From Pseudomonas sp. Irchel s3b2 (lineage in GTDB: Bacteria > Pseudomonadota > Gammaproteobacteria > Pseudomonadales > Pseudomonadaceae): 64,000 nt of DNA. Both the position numbers and the translations under genes were made by a program. Location of the stretch: the NCBI RefSeq assembly GCF_900187445.1, contig NZ_FYEB01000002.1:213511-277510 (forward strand), in the 5' to 3' direction. Each line of letters opens with the position of its first letter. Position 1 is the stretch's first letter. Positions 20,700 through 29,132 of the stretch are shown here, in pieces. The notes under the pieces are model-generated. The model ran no database searches. It was not told the DNA's origin and saw only the letters and a program-made list of their open reading frames with translations.

Positions 20700-21107
20700 G
20701 TGAAAGCGTGGATCATGTTGTTGCTGGCCCTGTCTCTGCCTGTGGCAGCGATGGCCGAAGAAGCCAAAGAAGGTGAAGCCCCGAAGGTCAACTACATCAC
20801 CCTGAGCCCGCCATTCGTGGGCAACTATGGGCTGGACGGTACGCCCAAGCTCAAGGTCTACAAGGCCGATGTGGCGTTGCGGGTGACCGGTGAGGAGGCC
20901 ACCAAAGCAGTGAAGGCCAATGAGCCATTGATCCGTAATCAGCTGGTGGCGTTGTTTGCGCAACAGACCACTGAAGCCATGAACAACGTCGAAGCCAAAG
21001 AAAAGCTGCGTCAGGAAGCCTTGAAGCAGACGCAGCAAGTGATGAACGACGAGACCGGCAAACCGGTGGTTGAGGATTTGTTGTTCAACAACCTGATCAT
21101 TCAATAA
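20700..21107 (+). CDS. FliL-like secreted protein
   Basis: A 135-residue protein of the FliL family. The first 19 residues (ending PVAAMA) form a signal peptide rather than the usual single transmembrane anchor, so the product is probably periplasmic. The conserved part runs from NYITLSPPFVGNYG to VEDLLFNNLIIQ. FliL itself associates with flagellar stators. No flagellar genes are in the window, so this is likely a non-flagellar paralogue with unknown role. GTG at 20700 is preceded by AAGGAG with six bases spacing; the frame upstream has no better start. Confidence 0.8.
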   Translation: MKAWIMLLLALSLPVAAMAEEAKEGEAPKVNYITLSPPFVGNYGLDGTPKLKVYKADVALRVTGEEATKAVKANEPLIRNQLVALFAQQTTEAMNNVEAKEKLRQEALKQTQQVMNDETGKPVVEDLLFNNLIIQ

Positions 21108-21133
21108 GTCTTTTACTGTCTGGGCGGGCCTCC

Positions 21134-21206
21134 TCGCGAGCAAGCTCGCTCCCACATTGAATCTGCATTCACTGGAGATCCCCTGTGGGAGCGGGCCTGC
21201 CCGCGA
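21134..21206. repeat. REP doublet, family A variant
   Basis: Inverted arms TCGCGAGCAAGCTCGCTCCC (from 21134) and TGTGGGAGCGGGCCTGCCCG (21184 on). It fills the 117-bp gap between the FliL-like gene and the convergent exporter operon. Confidence 0.85.
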
Positions 21207-21224
21207 AGGGCGCGACTCGGTCCT

Positions 21225-22343
21225 TCAGGACGCCAAGCTCTTGCGAAACCGCATCAGCGCAATGGTAAAAAACAGCAGACCGATGGCGCTCAATGCCAGC
21301 AAGTCCGGCCAGACCACACGGATGCCAGCGTCGCGAAACAGTATCGCGGCGCTGAGGCTGACGAAGTGCGTCGATGGCGAGCCCTGCATCACCCATTGCA
21401 GCCATTGCGGCATGCTGTCGAGCGGCGTACTGCCGCCAGAGAGCAGCAACATCGGGATAATCACCGGAATCGCCAGCAGGCCGAACTGCGGTGTCGAGCG
21501 GGCGAGGGTCGCAAGGAAGATCCCCAGCGCCGTGCTGGCGAACAGATAAACCGCTGTCACCAGCAAAAACAGGGCCATGGAGCCGGCAAGCGGCACGCCG
21601 AGGGCGCGTTTGACTATCACTTCCAGCGAGACCCAGGTGCACAGCACCACCACCAGCATATTGCTCCAGATTTTCGCCAGCATGATCTCCAACGCCGTCA
21701 GCGGCAGCACCAGTAAATGGTCGAGGGTGCCGTGTTCGCGCTCACGCAGCAGCGCTGTGCCCGTCAGGATGATGGCGAGGATGGTGATGTTGTTGACGAT
21801 CTGAATCACCGCCAGGAACCAGCCACCCTCCAGATTGGTATTGAACAGCGCTCGTGTCGTCAGCAGCACAGGGGTCTTGCTCGCCGCCTCGCTCTGGCCA
21901 CTGTAGGTCAGCAGCTCGCGCTGGAAAATCCGTCCGATATACCCCGCGCCCATGAACGCCTGGCTCATGGCGGTGGCGTCAACGTTGACCTGCACCGCCG
22001 GCTGGTGACCGCCCAACAGATCTGCCTGAAAATTGGCCGGTACATTGATCACGAAGGTGTATCGCCCGCTGTCCAGCACTTCGTCCATTTGTTCATAGGG
22101 CAGCGACACTGGGGGCTGGAATTCCGGTGGTTGCAGGGCTTGGGCCAGTTGTCGTGACAGGTGACTGTGATCTTCATCGACCATGGCCACACTGGCGTTG
22201 TGCACGCCGATCACGGAGCCAGCAGCCGGCATGTAGATCGCCACTGTAAAGGCGTAGAACAGGAACAGCAGCAACACGCTGTCATGTCGCAGGCTCGTGA
22301 GTTCCTTGAGGCCAAGACGCAGGATGTGCGCGAGCTTGTGCAT
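21225..22343 (-). CDS. ABC-2 type permease, YhhJ-like
   Basis: A 372-residue ABC-2 membrane protein. One N-terminal helix (VLLLFLFYAFTVAIYM) is followed by a large periplasmic domain of about 130 residues and then five helices from about residue 175 to 367. This plan matches E. coli YhhJ. Its GTG or ATG start at 22343 shares one base with the stop of the upstream fused ATPase gene (TGATG), so the two are translationally coupled. It probably forms the membrane channel together with the permease half of the upstream protein. Confidence 0.9.
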   Translation of the reverse strand: MHKLAHILRLGLKELTSLRHDSVLLLFLFYAFTVAIYMPAAGSVIGVHNASVAMVDEDHSHLSRQLAQALQPPEFQPPVSLPYEQMDEVLDSGRYTFVINVPANFQADLLGGHQPAVQVNVDATAMSQAFMGAGYIGRIFQRELLTYSGQSEAASKTPVLLTTRALFNTNLEGGWFLAVIQIVNNITILAIILTGTALLREREHGTLDHLLVLPLTALEIMLAKIWSNMLVVVLCTWVSLEVIVKRALGVPLAGSMALFLLVTAVYLFASTALGIFLATLARSTPQFGLLAIPVIIPMLLLSGGSTPLDSMPQWLQWVMQGSPSTHFVSLSAAILFRDAGIRVVWPDLLALSAIGLLFFTIALMRFRKSLAS

Positions 22344-25066
22344 CAGACCTCCTGCTTTTTCAGCATGGCCAGGCTAAGCCCGGTGAACGCGAGAAAGAAC
22401 CCGAACAGTACCAGGCATTGCGGCCACAATTGCCGGATATCCAGCGCCTTGGTAAAGGTGCCGACGGCGATATCGAGGAAGTAGCCCGCCGGAAACAGCA
22501 TCCCCATGACTGCCGCCGCGCCGTCCAGGGAGGAGCGCGGCACGATCAAGCCGGAAAACTGAATGGTCGGCAGGCTGGTGATGATCATGGTGCCGAGGAT
22601 GGCGGCAATCTGGGTTCGGGTGAATGCCGAAATCAATAGGCCCATGCTGGTGGTCGCCAGCACGTAGAGCAGCCCGCCGAAGGCCAGGGTCAGTGCGCTG
22701 CCCTTGAAGGGCACGCCGAACAGCCAGCGATTCATGGCCGTCAGGACGGCGAGGTTGATCAGGCTGACGGCCAGATACGGCGCCTGTTTACCTAACAGGA
22801 ACTCCAGGCGGGTCAGCGGTGTAGCGTAGAAGTTGGTGATCGAGCCCAGCTCCTTCTCCCGTACTATGCCCAGTGCAGTCAGCATGGCCGGGATGAACGC
22901 CAGGATCAGCGCCATCACCCCGGGACCGATGGCATTGACGCTGACGACATCCTGGTTGTAGCGAAAACGGGTTTCCAGTTTGGCTGCCGCTTGTCGGTTC
23001 AGCGCGGTACTGGACTGCTCGGCCAATTGCTCCAGGTTGGCCAGGTGTACCGCTTCCACATAGTTGCGGCTGGTTTCGGCGCGAAACGGCATGCCACCAT
23101 CGAGCCAGGCCGCCACCGCGGGTTGGCGACCGGCGAACAGGTCTCGGCCGAACCCTGGCGGGATCTCCAGCGCCAGTTTGATTTCCGAGCGCTGCAGTCG
23201 TCGATGCAATTGCGCCGCATCACTTATAGGGGGTTGCTCATCGAAGTAACGGGAGCCGCGGAAGGCCTCCAGATAAGCCCGGCTTTGCGGGGTCTGATCC
23301 TGGTCGTAAGCCGCGAAGGCGAGTTTCTCCACATCCAGGGAAATGCCGTAGCCGAAGATCACCATCATCAAAATCGCCCCGAGCAGGGCGAAGGCCATGC
23401 GTACTTTATCGCGCAGCAGTTCCTTGCTTTCACGACTCGCCAGTGCCCGCAGCCGTCCAAAACTGAAGCGACGGTCTTTCATCGGTGTGGTCAGTGCGAG
23501 CGTCGCGTCGATGGGCGATGGCGGCGTCTCCGTTGTGACCGGGCCTTGGGCCTGTTCCAGGCAGGTGACAAACGCTGCCTCCAGTGTCTGGCCCTTGAAC
23601 TGCTGTTGCAGGGCTGCCGGGGTGTCGCAGGCCAGTACCTTGCCGGCGTGCATCAACGAGATGCGGTCGCAGCGCTGGGCTTCGTTCATGAAATGGGTGG
23701 ACAGGAAAATCGTCACGCCCTGTTCGCGGGACAGTTCGATCAGCAGTCGCCAGAAATCGTCCCGGGCCGCCGGGTCGACACCGGAGGTCGGTTCGTCGAG
23801 GATCAGCACTTCCGGGCGATGCAGCACCGCCACCGCCAGGGATAACCGTTGGCGCAGGCCAAGCGGCAATGCACCGGATGGCTGATGAGCGACGCTGCCC
23901 AGGTTGAAGCGCTGGATCAGCTCGTCGATGCGCTGAGCGCTGTCGGCCTTGGGCAAGTCGAACAGCCGCGCGTGCAAGTCCAGGTTCTGCCGCACGCTGA
24001 GTTCACCATACAGAGAGAAACTCTGGGACATGAAACCAACGCGTTTGCGGGTGGCCAGATCCTTGGCGTTCACCGGATTACCCAGCAACGTGGCGTGACC
24101 TTCGCTGGCCGGAATCAGCCCGGTGAGCACTTTCATGGTGGTGGTTTTGCCACAGCCGTTGGAACCCAGAAACCCGAAGATCTCACCGCGACCGATGGCG
24201 AAGCTGACCTTGTCCACAGCCGTGAAATCGCCGAAGCGCAGGGTCAGGTCATGGGCTTCGATGGCGATGTCGGTTGTGGCATTGGCTCGAGGAGGGATTG
24301 CCAGTGGCTGGTTGTCATGGCCGGTGTCGCCCTGAAAATGGGTGAAGGCCTCATCAAGTTTGCCACCAGGAGTAACCGCTTCCAGTTCGCGGCTCAAACC
24401 GGCGGCGATCAGCTTCCCGCCATCGAGCATCAGGCAGTGTTCGAACTGCTCGGCCTCTTCCATATACGCGGTGGCGACCAGCAGCGTCAGTTGCGGGCGT
24501 TGGCGTCGAACGTCATCAATCAACTCCCAGAAGCGCCGACGGGACAAGGGATCGACGCCAGTGGTCGGCTCATCGAGGATCAACAGGTCCGGTTCATGGA
24601 TCAGCGCACAACAGAGGCCGAGCTTCTGTTTCATTCCGCCCGACAGCTTGCCAGCCGGGCGCTCGGCAAACCGCAGTAGATCGGTGGCCAGCAGCAGGCC
24701 GTGCATGCGCTGATCGCTTTCGGCCGGGGGCAGCCCGAACAGTGTGGCGAAGAAGTGAATGTTCTCGCGGATCGACAGTTCAGGGTACAGGTTGCCGCCC
24801 AGACCTTGAGGCATGAACGCGATGCGCGAGTAGAGGCTGTTGCGGTGGCGCCGGTCCTGGATCGAGCCACCAAGCACTTCCAGTTGGCCGTCTTGTAATG
24901 TCTTCACACCGGCGATCAATGCCAGCAGGCTGGATTTACCGGCACCATCCGGACCAATCAATCCGCACCGAGTGCCGGCGGGCAGGCTAAACGTGATGTC
25001 GGTCAGCGCATGCAGTTCGCCATAGCGGTGCTGAAGGCGGGTGGCATGCAGTGCCAGGCCGGTCAT
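22343..25066 (-). CDS. rbbA: fused ABC transporter, RbbA/YhiH type (two ATPases and ABC-2 permease)
   Basis: A 907-residue protein with two ATPase domains (about 5-235 and 270-500) followed by an ABC-2 permease (about 550-907), the plan and size of E. coli RbbA/YhiH. Walker A motifs are GPDGAGKSS and GSNGCGKTT; Walker B regions LLILDEPTTGVDP and VLILDEPTSGVDP. The first signature is LSGGMKQK, while the second is altered (GALPLGLRQRLSL), so the two sites may not be equal. RbbA was reported to bind ribosomes, but the gene neighbours (HlyD protein and second permease) point to export. Overlaps both neighbours. Confidence 0.92.
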   Translation of the reverse strand: MTGLALHATRLQHRYGELHALTDITFSLPAGTRCGLIGPDGAGKSSLLALIAGVKTLQDGQLEVLGGSIQDRRHRNSLYSRIAFMPQGLGGNLYPELSIRENIHFFATLFGLPPAESDQRMHGLLLATDLLRFAERPAGKLSGGMKQKLGLCCALIHEPDLLILDEPTTGVDPLSRRRFWELIDDVRRQRPQLTLLVATAYMEEAEQFEHCLMLDGGKLIAAGLSRELEAVTPGGKLDEAFTHFQGDTGHDNQPLAIPPRANATTDIAIEAHDLTLRFGDFTAVDKVSFAIGRGEIFGFLGSNGCGKTTTMKVLTGLIPASEGHATLLGNPVNAKDLATRKRVGFMSQSFSLYGELSVRQNLDLHARLFDLPKADSAQRIDELIQRFNLGSVAHQPSGALPLGLRQRLSLAVAVLHRPEVLILDEPTSGVDPAARDDFWRLLIELSREQGVTIFLSTHFMNEAQRCDRISLMHAGKVLACDTPAALQQQFKGQTLEAAFVTCLEQAQGPVTTETPPSPIDATLALTTPMKDRRFSFGRLRALASRESKELLRDKVRMAFALLGAILMMVIFGYGISLDVEKLAFAAYDQDQTPQSRAYLEAFRGSRYFDEQPPISDAAQLHRRLQRSEIKLALEIPPGFGRDLFAGRQPAVAAWLDGGMPFRAETSRNYVEAVHLANLEQLAEQSSTALNRQAAAKLETRFRYNQDVVSVNAIGPGVMALILAFIPAMLTALGIVREKELGSITNFYATPLTRLEFLLGKQAPYLAVSLINLAVLTAMNRWLFGVPFKGSALTLAFGGLLYVLATTSMGLLISAFTRTQIAAILGTMIITSLPTIQFSGLIVPRSSLDGAAAVMGMLFPAGYFLDIAVGTFTKALDIRQLWPQCLVLFGFFLAFTGLSLAMLKKQEV

Positions 25067-26028
25067 TGAAGATTGGCCGGCCAGTCAATGGGAGCGGTGC
25101 GCACGTAGCCATTGCCGGGCATTCCCGGTTTGGCCTGGGGCATGGCGCTGGGGTGGGTCAGGTGTAGCTTGACCCGAAACACCAGTTTCTGACGTTCGTC
25201 GCGGGTCTCGACTTCTTTGGGCGTGAACTGCGATTTGGCTGCCACGAAGCTGATTTTCGCCGGCAATGGCTGGTCGGGCAGGGCGTCCAACAGGATCCGC
25301 GCTTCATCGCCGACCGCCAGGCGTCCGGCGACGGATGCCGCAAGATAGAGGTTCATGTATTGGTCGTTCGGGTCAATCAGTAGCAACACTCGCCCACCAG
25401 CGCCGAGCACTTCACCGGGTTCGGCCGTGCGAAGCTGAATCACCCCATCGATGGGAGCCCGCAAGCTGCTGTCGTCGATTTCGCTGGTTAACTGAGCGAC
25501 TTGGGCTTGTGCCGCGCCAATGGCTGCGCCGACGGCGGACACTTGAGCGCGGGCCGCAGTGACGGCCGCATTGCTGGTGTCGAAGCGTGACTGTTGTTGG
25601 TCGATGATCTGGCCGCTGGCGAAACCGCGCTTGAACAACTCCTGGGAGCGTTTGAGCTCTTGATGGGCAAGCAGTTGCTCGCTCTGGCGCAGTTGCACAT
25701 TGGCCTGGGCGGCGGAGAGGTTTTCCCGGGTGCGTATTACTTCAGCTTCAGCCTGCCTGCGCTGGGCTTCAAGGGTCCGGGTGTCCATGCGTGCCAGCAG
25801 TTGACCTTTGGTTACCTTGTCGCCTTCGTCCACAAGTACTTCAGCCAGCCGGCCGGGTGTCTTGCTGGCGATCTGCACTTCTGTGGCTTCAAGTCGACCA
25901 TTGCCGACATACAACCCTTCAGGCAGTCGGCTCAGCGTCGACTTCCAATAACCAAACCCCCCAGCCGCCAGTAGCAAAGCCCCCAGTAAAAAAGCGAAGA
26001 AAAGTGAAGAGCGGCTGTGCATCGACAT
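25063..26028 (-). CDS. HlyD family membrane fusion protein, YhiI-like
   Basis: A 321-residue periplasmic adaptor. An N-terminal membrane anchor (FFAFLLGALLLAAGGFGYW) is followed by half a biotinyl-lipoyl motif (ATEVQIASKTPGRLAEVLVDEGDKV), a long alpha-helical hairpin (about 85-180) and the second lipoyl half with beta domain (APIDGVIQLRTAEPGEVL). Adaptors of this kind link an inner membrane ABC exporter to an outer membrane channel; none is encoded here. The ATG at 26028 gives a proper anchor; a TTG 69 bases upstream adds residues without family character. Overlaps the downstream gene by 4 bp. Substrate unknown. Confidence 0.9.
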   Translation of the reverse strand: MSMHSRSSLFFAFLLGALLLAAGGFGYWKSTLSRLPEGLYVGNGRLEATEVQIASKTPGRLAEVLVDEGDKVTKGQLLARMDTRTLEAQRRQAEAEVIRTRENLSAAQANVQLRQSEQLLAHQELKRSQELFKRGFASGQIIDQQQSRFDTSNAAVTAARAQVSAVGAAIGAAQAQVAQLTSEIDDSSLRAPIDGVIQLRTAEPGEVLGAGGRVLLLIDPNDQYMNLYLAASVAGRLAVGDEARILLDALPDQPLPAKISFVAAKSQFTPKEVETRDERQKLVFRVKLHLTHPSAMPQAKPGMPGNGYVRTAPIDWPANLQ

Positions 26029-26154
26029 GTCAGCATCCTGCGTCTGTAGCGCCGTAGTCTGACAGGACAAGCGCCTGAGCGCGTTGATGTCAGTCAACTG
26101 AGGGCCAGGCTGTCCGCTCGGCAGTGGTAAACCACGGCGACCGGTAGTTTTGCT

Positions 26155-26607
26155 TTATTTAGCCAGATCAAACACCGCTGCCCATTGTTCAGCCGTCACC
26201 GGCATCACGGACAGTCTCGAGCCTTTCTGCACCAGCGGCATCTCGGCCAGCGCCGTTTGCTGCTTCAGATAGTCCAGCTTCAGCACCTTGGGAAACGTCT
26301 TGACGTGAACGACATCGATTGCGCTCCAGGCATTTTTCTCTGCAGTGGCCTTCGGATCGAAGTAGTGGCTGTCTGGCTCCAGCGCCGTCGGGTCCGGGTA
26401 CGCGGCTTCGACAATCTTGCCGATCCCGGCAATCCCCGGCTCCGGGCAGCTGGAGTGATAGAAGAAAAACTCGTCACCCACCGCCATGGCCCGCAGGAAG
26501 TTACGCGCCTGGTAGTTGCGAACCCCGTCCCAGCGCGCTCGGCCAAGCTTCTCCAGGTCTTTGATCGAGAGTTCGTCGGGCTCGGATTTCATCAGCCAAT
26601 AGGCCAT
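26155..26607 (-). CDS. EVE domain protein
   Basis: A 150-residue single EVE (PUA-like) domain protein beginning MAYWLMKSEPDELSIKDL, the hallmark N-terminus. Other conserved pieces are WDGVRNYQARNFLRAM and GDEFFFYHSSCPEPGIAGIG. The fold is related to YTH and ASCH domains that read modified bases, so binding of modified nucleic acid is plausible but unproven. The ATG at 26607 follows a CAAGGAGC site; a frame start 42 bases upstream is not needed. Confidence 0.92.
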   Translation of the reverse strand: MAYWLMKSEPDELSIKDLEKLGRARWDGVRNYQARNFLRAMAVGDEFFFYHSSCPEPGIAGIGKIVEAAYPDPTALEPDSHYFDPKATAEKNAWSAIDVVHVKTFPKVLKLDYLKQQTALAEMPLVQKGSRLSVMPVTAEQWAAVFDLAK

Positions 26608-26659
26608 GGTTTTTGCTCCTTGCGAGGTGTGCGGGCAGTGGTGGGTCAATTTTATGACA

Positions 26660-26674
26660 AACCGACAGTCGGTT
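26660..26674. promoter_or_regulatory. perfect palindrome upstream of EVE gene
   Basis: AACCGAC-A-GTCGGTT is a perfect 15-bp palindrome, and a third half-site GTCGGTT lies at 26692-26698. It is 53 bp before the EVE gene start and may be an operator. No matching regulator is known to me. Confidence 0.4.
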
Positions 26675-26807
26675 GACGCCAGCGTTTGCGTGTCGGTTCA
26701 CGTTGTCGCAAAATGCCGGCCTTCCAAGCTTGACGCTGCTGCACGGCCTACACCTAAACGGAAACCGCTGCTGTCATCGTGTTGATGTGCCTTGAGGGGG
26801 GCAATCG

Positions 26808-26957
26808 ATGAAACGCAAACCGGATTTACTATGGATATTGGTTATTTTGTTCGGTTTGGGCGTCGTGACCACCGGCTATGCCCAAAGCCTGTGGAACAAC
26901 AAACCCGATGCTCCCGTCGAGATCGCACAGCAACAGCCGGCGGCCTTCAAGCGCTGA
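26808..26957 (+). CDS. 49-residue single-pass membrane protein
   Basis: A small open frame of 49 residues starting MKRKPDLLWILVILFGLGVV. A basic start is followed by one hydrophobic helix (about 7-23) and a polar Gln/Pro-rich tail (VEIAQQQPAAFKR). The ATG has a strong GAGGGGGG site seven to twelve bases upstream. Charge pattern predicts the N-terminus inside the cell. Function unknown. It is convergent with the cyclo-ligase gene and divergent from the EVE gene. Confidence 0.7.
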   Translation: MKRKPDLLWILVILFGLGVVTTGYAQSLWNNKPDAPVEIAQQQPAAFKR

Positions 26958-26991
26958 ACCCGTCTTTCGACGCCGCTGAAATCAGTGGCGT

Positions 26992-27597
26992 CTAGTCCGC
27001 GAAATACCACGCCTTGTCCGTGACCGTTCCCTGCAGCGGTACATCCCAGCTCGCCTGAGCCAATCGTTGAACCTTCTGACATTCGTGGGCCAGACCCAGT
27101 AGCGTCGGCTTGCGCCAGTCTTTGCGGCGCGCCAGGTACGCCAGGCTTCGGTCGTAGAAACCACCGCCCATTCCCAGGCGTCCGCCGACATCGTCAAACC
27201 CCACCAGCGGCAATAACACCAGGTCCAGCGCCCAGACCTTGCGTTGTCGGGCGATGTTGTACCGTGGTTCGGGGATGCGAAAACGGTTGGGTTTGAGCTT
27301 TTCGCCGGGACGAATCCGCTGGAACACCATTTTGGTTTGCGGCCAGGCACTGAGCACCGGCAGATACGTGGCCTTGCCCCGACGTTGCGCGGCACGCATT
27401 AGCAGGCGCGGATCGATTTCACCGTCCATGGGCAGGTACAGAGAGATGTGTTTTGCGCGGCGGAACAGCGGGTGCTGGGCCAATTGTTTATACAGCCCGC
27501 GAGCGGCCTCGCGCTGCTGACTGGGGGTCAGTGCGCGGCGGGCCTTGCGCAGCATGCGTCGAAGTTGCGGTCGGGGCAGCAGCGCAGGTTCGGTCAT
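26992..27597 (-). CDS. ygfA: 5-formyltetrahydrofolate cyclo-ligase
   Basis: A 201-residue enzyme converting 5-formyl-THF to 5,10-methenyl-THF with ATP. The N-terminal basic motif (LRRMLRKARRALTPSQQREAA) and the C-terminal loop GMGGGFYDRSLAYL are the family signatures. Length is as expected (about 180-205). The order zapA, 6S RNA, cyclo-ligase is conserved across gamma-proteobacteria, and read-through from the 6S promoter is known there. Confidence 0.93.
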   Translation of the reverse strand: MTEPALLPRPQLRRMLRKARRALTPSQQREAARGLYKQLAQHPLFRRAKHISLYLPMDGEIDPRLLMRAAQRRGKATYLPVLSAWPQTKMVFQRIRPGEKLKPNRFRIPEPRYNIARQRKVWALDLVLLPLVGFDDVGGRLGMGGGFYDRSLAYLARRKDWRKPTLLGLAHECQKVQRLAQASWDVPLQGTVTDKAWYFAD

Positions 27598-27639
27598 GGA
27601 TTCAGGCTTCGGATGTGCGAGTACTGAAAGCGTACCCGT

Positions 27640-27676
27640 AAAAAAGCCGATGCCGGTATGAAAACCGGCATCGGAC
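27640..27676 (-). terminator. terminator downstream of 6S RNA
   Basis: CCGATGCCGGT with its complement around ATGAAA gives an 11-bp stem; on the minus strand it is followed by a run of six T. It would end the 6S transcript or attenuate transcription into the cyclo-ligase gene. Confidence 0.8.
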
Positions 27677-27682
27677 TGGAAT

Positions 27683-27861
27683 CAGGCTCCCCGGATGAAC
27701 CGCTGTCGACTTAGCCCTTGAACCCGAAAGTTCAAGGTGGAAGATGCAGTAGGCTTTAAGGCTTTCCGTCTAGCGGACATGCACACCAGCCCAACGTGCA
27801 ACCTCCAGGGTAGTGCGAATCGGCTCAGGGACGTCGTCAACTGGCAAGCACCCCAGGGAGT
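27683..27861 (-). ncRNA. ssrS: 6S RNA
   Basis: The minus strand between zapA and the cyclo-ligase gene matches my recollection of Pseudomonas 6S RNA, for example CCTGAGCCGATTCGCAC near the 5' part, GGTTGCACGTTGGGCTGG in the centre and CGACAGCGGTTCATCCGGGG near the 3' end. 6S RNA mimics an open promoter and holds the sigma-70 RNA polymerase in stationary phase. A -10 element TATACT (27873-27868) puts the 5' end near 27861, giving about 180 nt, the size seen in Pseudomonas. Exact ends are estimates. Confidence 0.9.
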
Positions 27862-27892
27862 GATGCGAGTATACCTCAAGCGGTTACGCGAA

Positions 27893-28210
27893 TCAGCCCT
27901 TGGTGACATCCGGATCAGTGGCGAGCACCAGATCGACGCGGTCCAGCAGGTCGCGAACCTGTTCTCGGGTCGAGCCGCTGGCCTGCACATCCGCACGATC
28001 TTCCTTGTGCAGAAGATCGTGAGTGATGTTCAGCGCGGCCATCACGGCGATGCGGTCGGCGCCGATGACTTTGCCGCTGCTGCGGATTTCGCGCATCTTG
28101 CCGTCCAGATAACGAGCGGCACTGATCAGGTTGCTGCGCTCTTCCTGGGGGCAGATGATCGAATATTCTTTGTCGAGGATCTGCACGGTAACGCTATTGC
28201 TTGAACTCAT
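27893..28210 (-). CDS. zapA: cell division protein ZapA
   Basis: A 105-residue ZapA that binds FtsZ and promotes bundling of its filaments in the divisome. The N-terminal globular part begins SNSVTVQILDKEYSI and is followed by CPQEERSNLISAARYLDGKM and a long helix that mediates tetramer formation. Size equals E. coli ZapA (109). Its start overlaps the stop of the upstream coiled-coil gene by 4 bp, so both are made from one message. Confidence 0.94.
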   Translation of the reverse strand: MSSSNSVTVQILDKEYSIICPQEERSNLISAARYLDGKMREIRSSGKVIGADRIAVMAALNITHDLLHKEDRADVQASGSTREQVRDLLDRVDLVLATDPDVTKG

Positions 28211-28416
28211 GAGTCTTGCTCCAGAGCCTTGAGGCGCGAAATCATCGATTCGACCTTACGCCGGGCGATTTCATTTTTTTCAATGAGGTGCGCGCGTTCC
28301 TCGCGCCAGGTCTTTTCCTGAGCTAATAGGAGTCCGTTCTGACTCTTTAGTTGCTCGACTCGAGTAATTAGCAGTTCGAGTCTGGCCATCAGCGCTTGCA
28401 GGTCGGTGTCTTCCAT
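28207..28416 (-). CDS. TIGR02449/ZapB-like small coiled-coil protein
   Basis: A 69-residue all-helical protein (MEDTDLQALMARLELLITRV onwards) with heptad leucines and many Glu/Arg/Lys, a coiled coil throughout. It belongs to the small family found beside zapA and resembles ZapB, the ZapA partner that links the Z-ring to the nucleoid terminus; the division role is inference from position. The ATG at 28416 is preferred over a GTG three codons upstream. It overlaps zapA by 4 bp. Confidence 0.85.
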   Translation of the reverse strand: MEDTDLQALMARLELLITRVEQLKSQNGLLLAQEKTWREERAHLIEKNEIARRKVESMISRLKALEQDS

Positions 28417-28544
28417 TGGGTCCACTGGGTTTGTGTCTGATGGTAGGTAACAGGCGGACAGCCTTTAATAGTCTTGGCGAGTCTGTCGATGTAGGATACA
28501 AGGCCTTCATTCTAGACATAGCGCCGTCTGGCGCCTAGCTGCCC

Positions 28545-29105
28545 ATGCCCATTCAGAATTCTCCGTACCAAGCCTTTGCCACCCTGCTGACTTCCAGCGG
28601 TCATAACGTCTCGCCTGCTGAATTGCATGGCCTATTGCTGGGTCGCAGTTGCGCCGGTGCCGGATTCGATGCCGACGGCTGGCTGATCGATGCTGCCGAG
28701 CTGCTCGAAAACGAGCCGAAGGATAATGTCCGCAACGCTCTGATCGGCTTACAGGAGATGGTCAAAGGCGAACTCACTGGTGACGACGTGACCGTCGTTC
28801 TGCTGCTGCCGACAGATGATGAGCCGCTAGCTGACCGTGCTGCTGCACTGGGCCAATGGTGCCAGGGCTTCCTCAGTGGTTTCGGCCTCAACTGCCGTGA
28901 CAGCAGCATGTTAAGCACCGAGGCCACTGAAGTGCTGCAGGATTTGGCGGCCATTTCTCAGGTGCAAGACGCCCTGGAGGAGTCCGAAGACGGCGAAAGC
29001 GACTACATGGAAGTCATGGAGTACCTGCGCGTCGCACCGCTGCTGCTGTTCTCCGAAACCAAAAAAGCGGATGCGCCGGCTGCGGCCAAGCCGTCACTGC
29101 ATTAA
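28545..29105 (+). CDS. UPF0149 (YgfB/YecA) family protein
   Basis: A 186-residue UPF0149 protein. Typical family segments are [28 protein letters not shown] and [16 protein letters not shown]. The fold is helical; YgfB of P. aeruginosa has been tied to AmpD regulation through the AlpA pathway, so a regulatory role is conceivable. It is divergent from the zapA unit and begins a co-directional run with pepP, ubiH and the second hydroxylase, an order kept in gamma-proteobacteria. Confidence 0.9.
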   Translation: MPIQNSPYQAFATLLTSSGHNVSPAELHGLLLGRSCAGAGFDADGWLIDAAELLENEPKDNVRNALIGLQEMVKGELTGDDVTVVLLLPTDDEPLADRAAALGQWCQGFLSGFGLNCRDSSMLSTEATEVLQDLAAISQVQDALEESEDGESDYMEVMEYLRVAPLLLFSETKKADAPAAAKPSLH

Positions 29106-29132
29106 TTGTTTGCCAGGGAAAGCCATCTGCCC

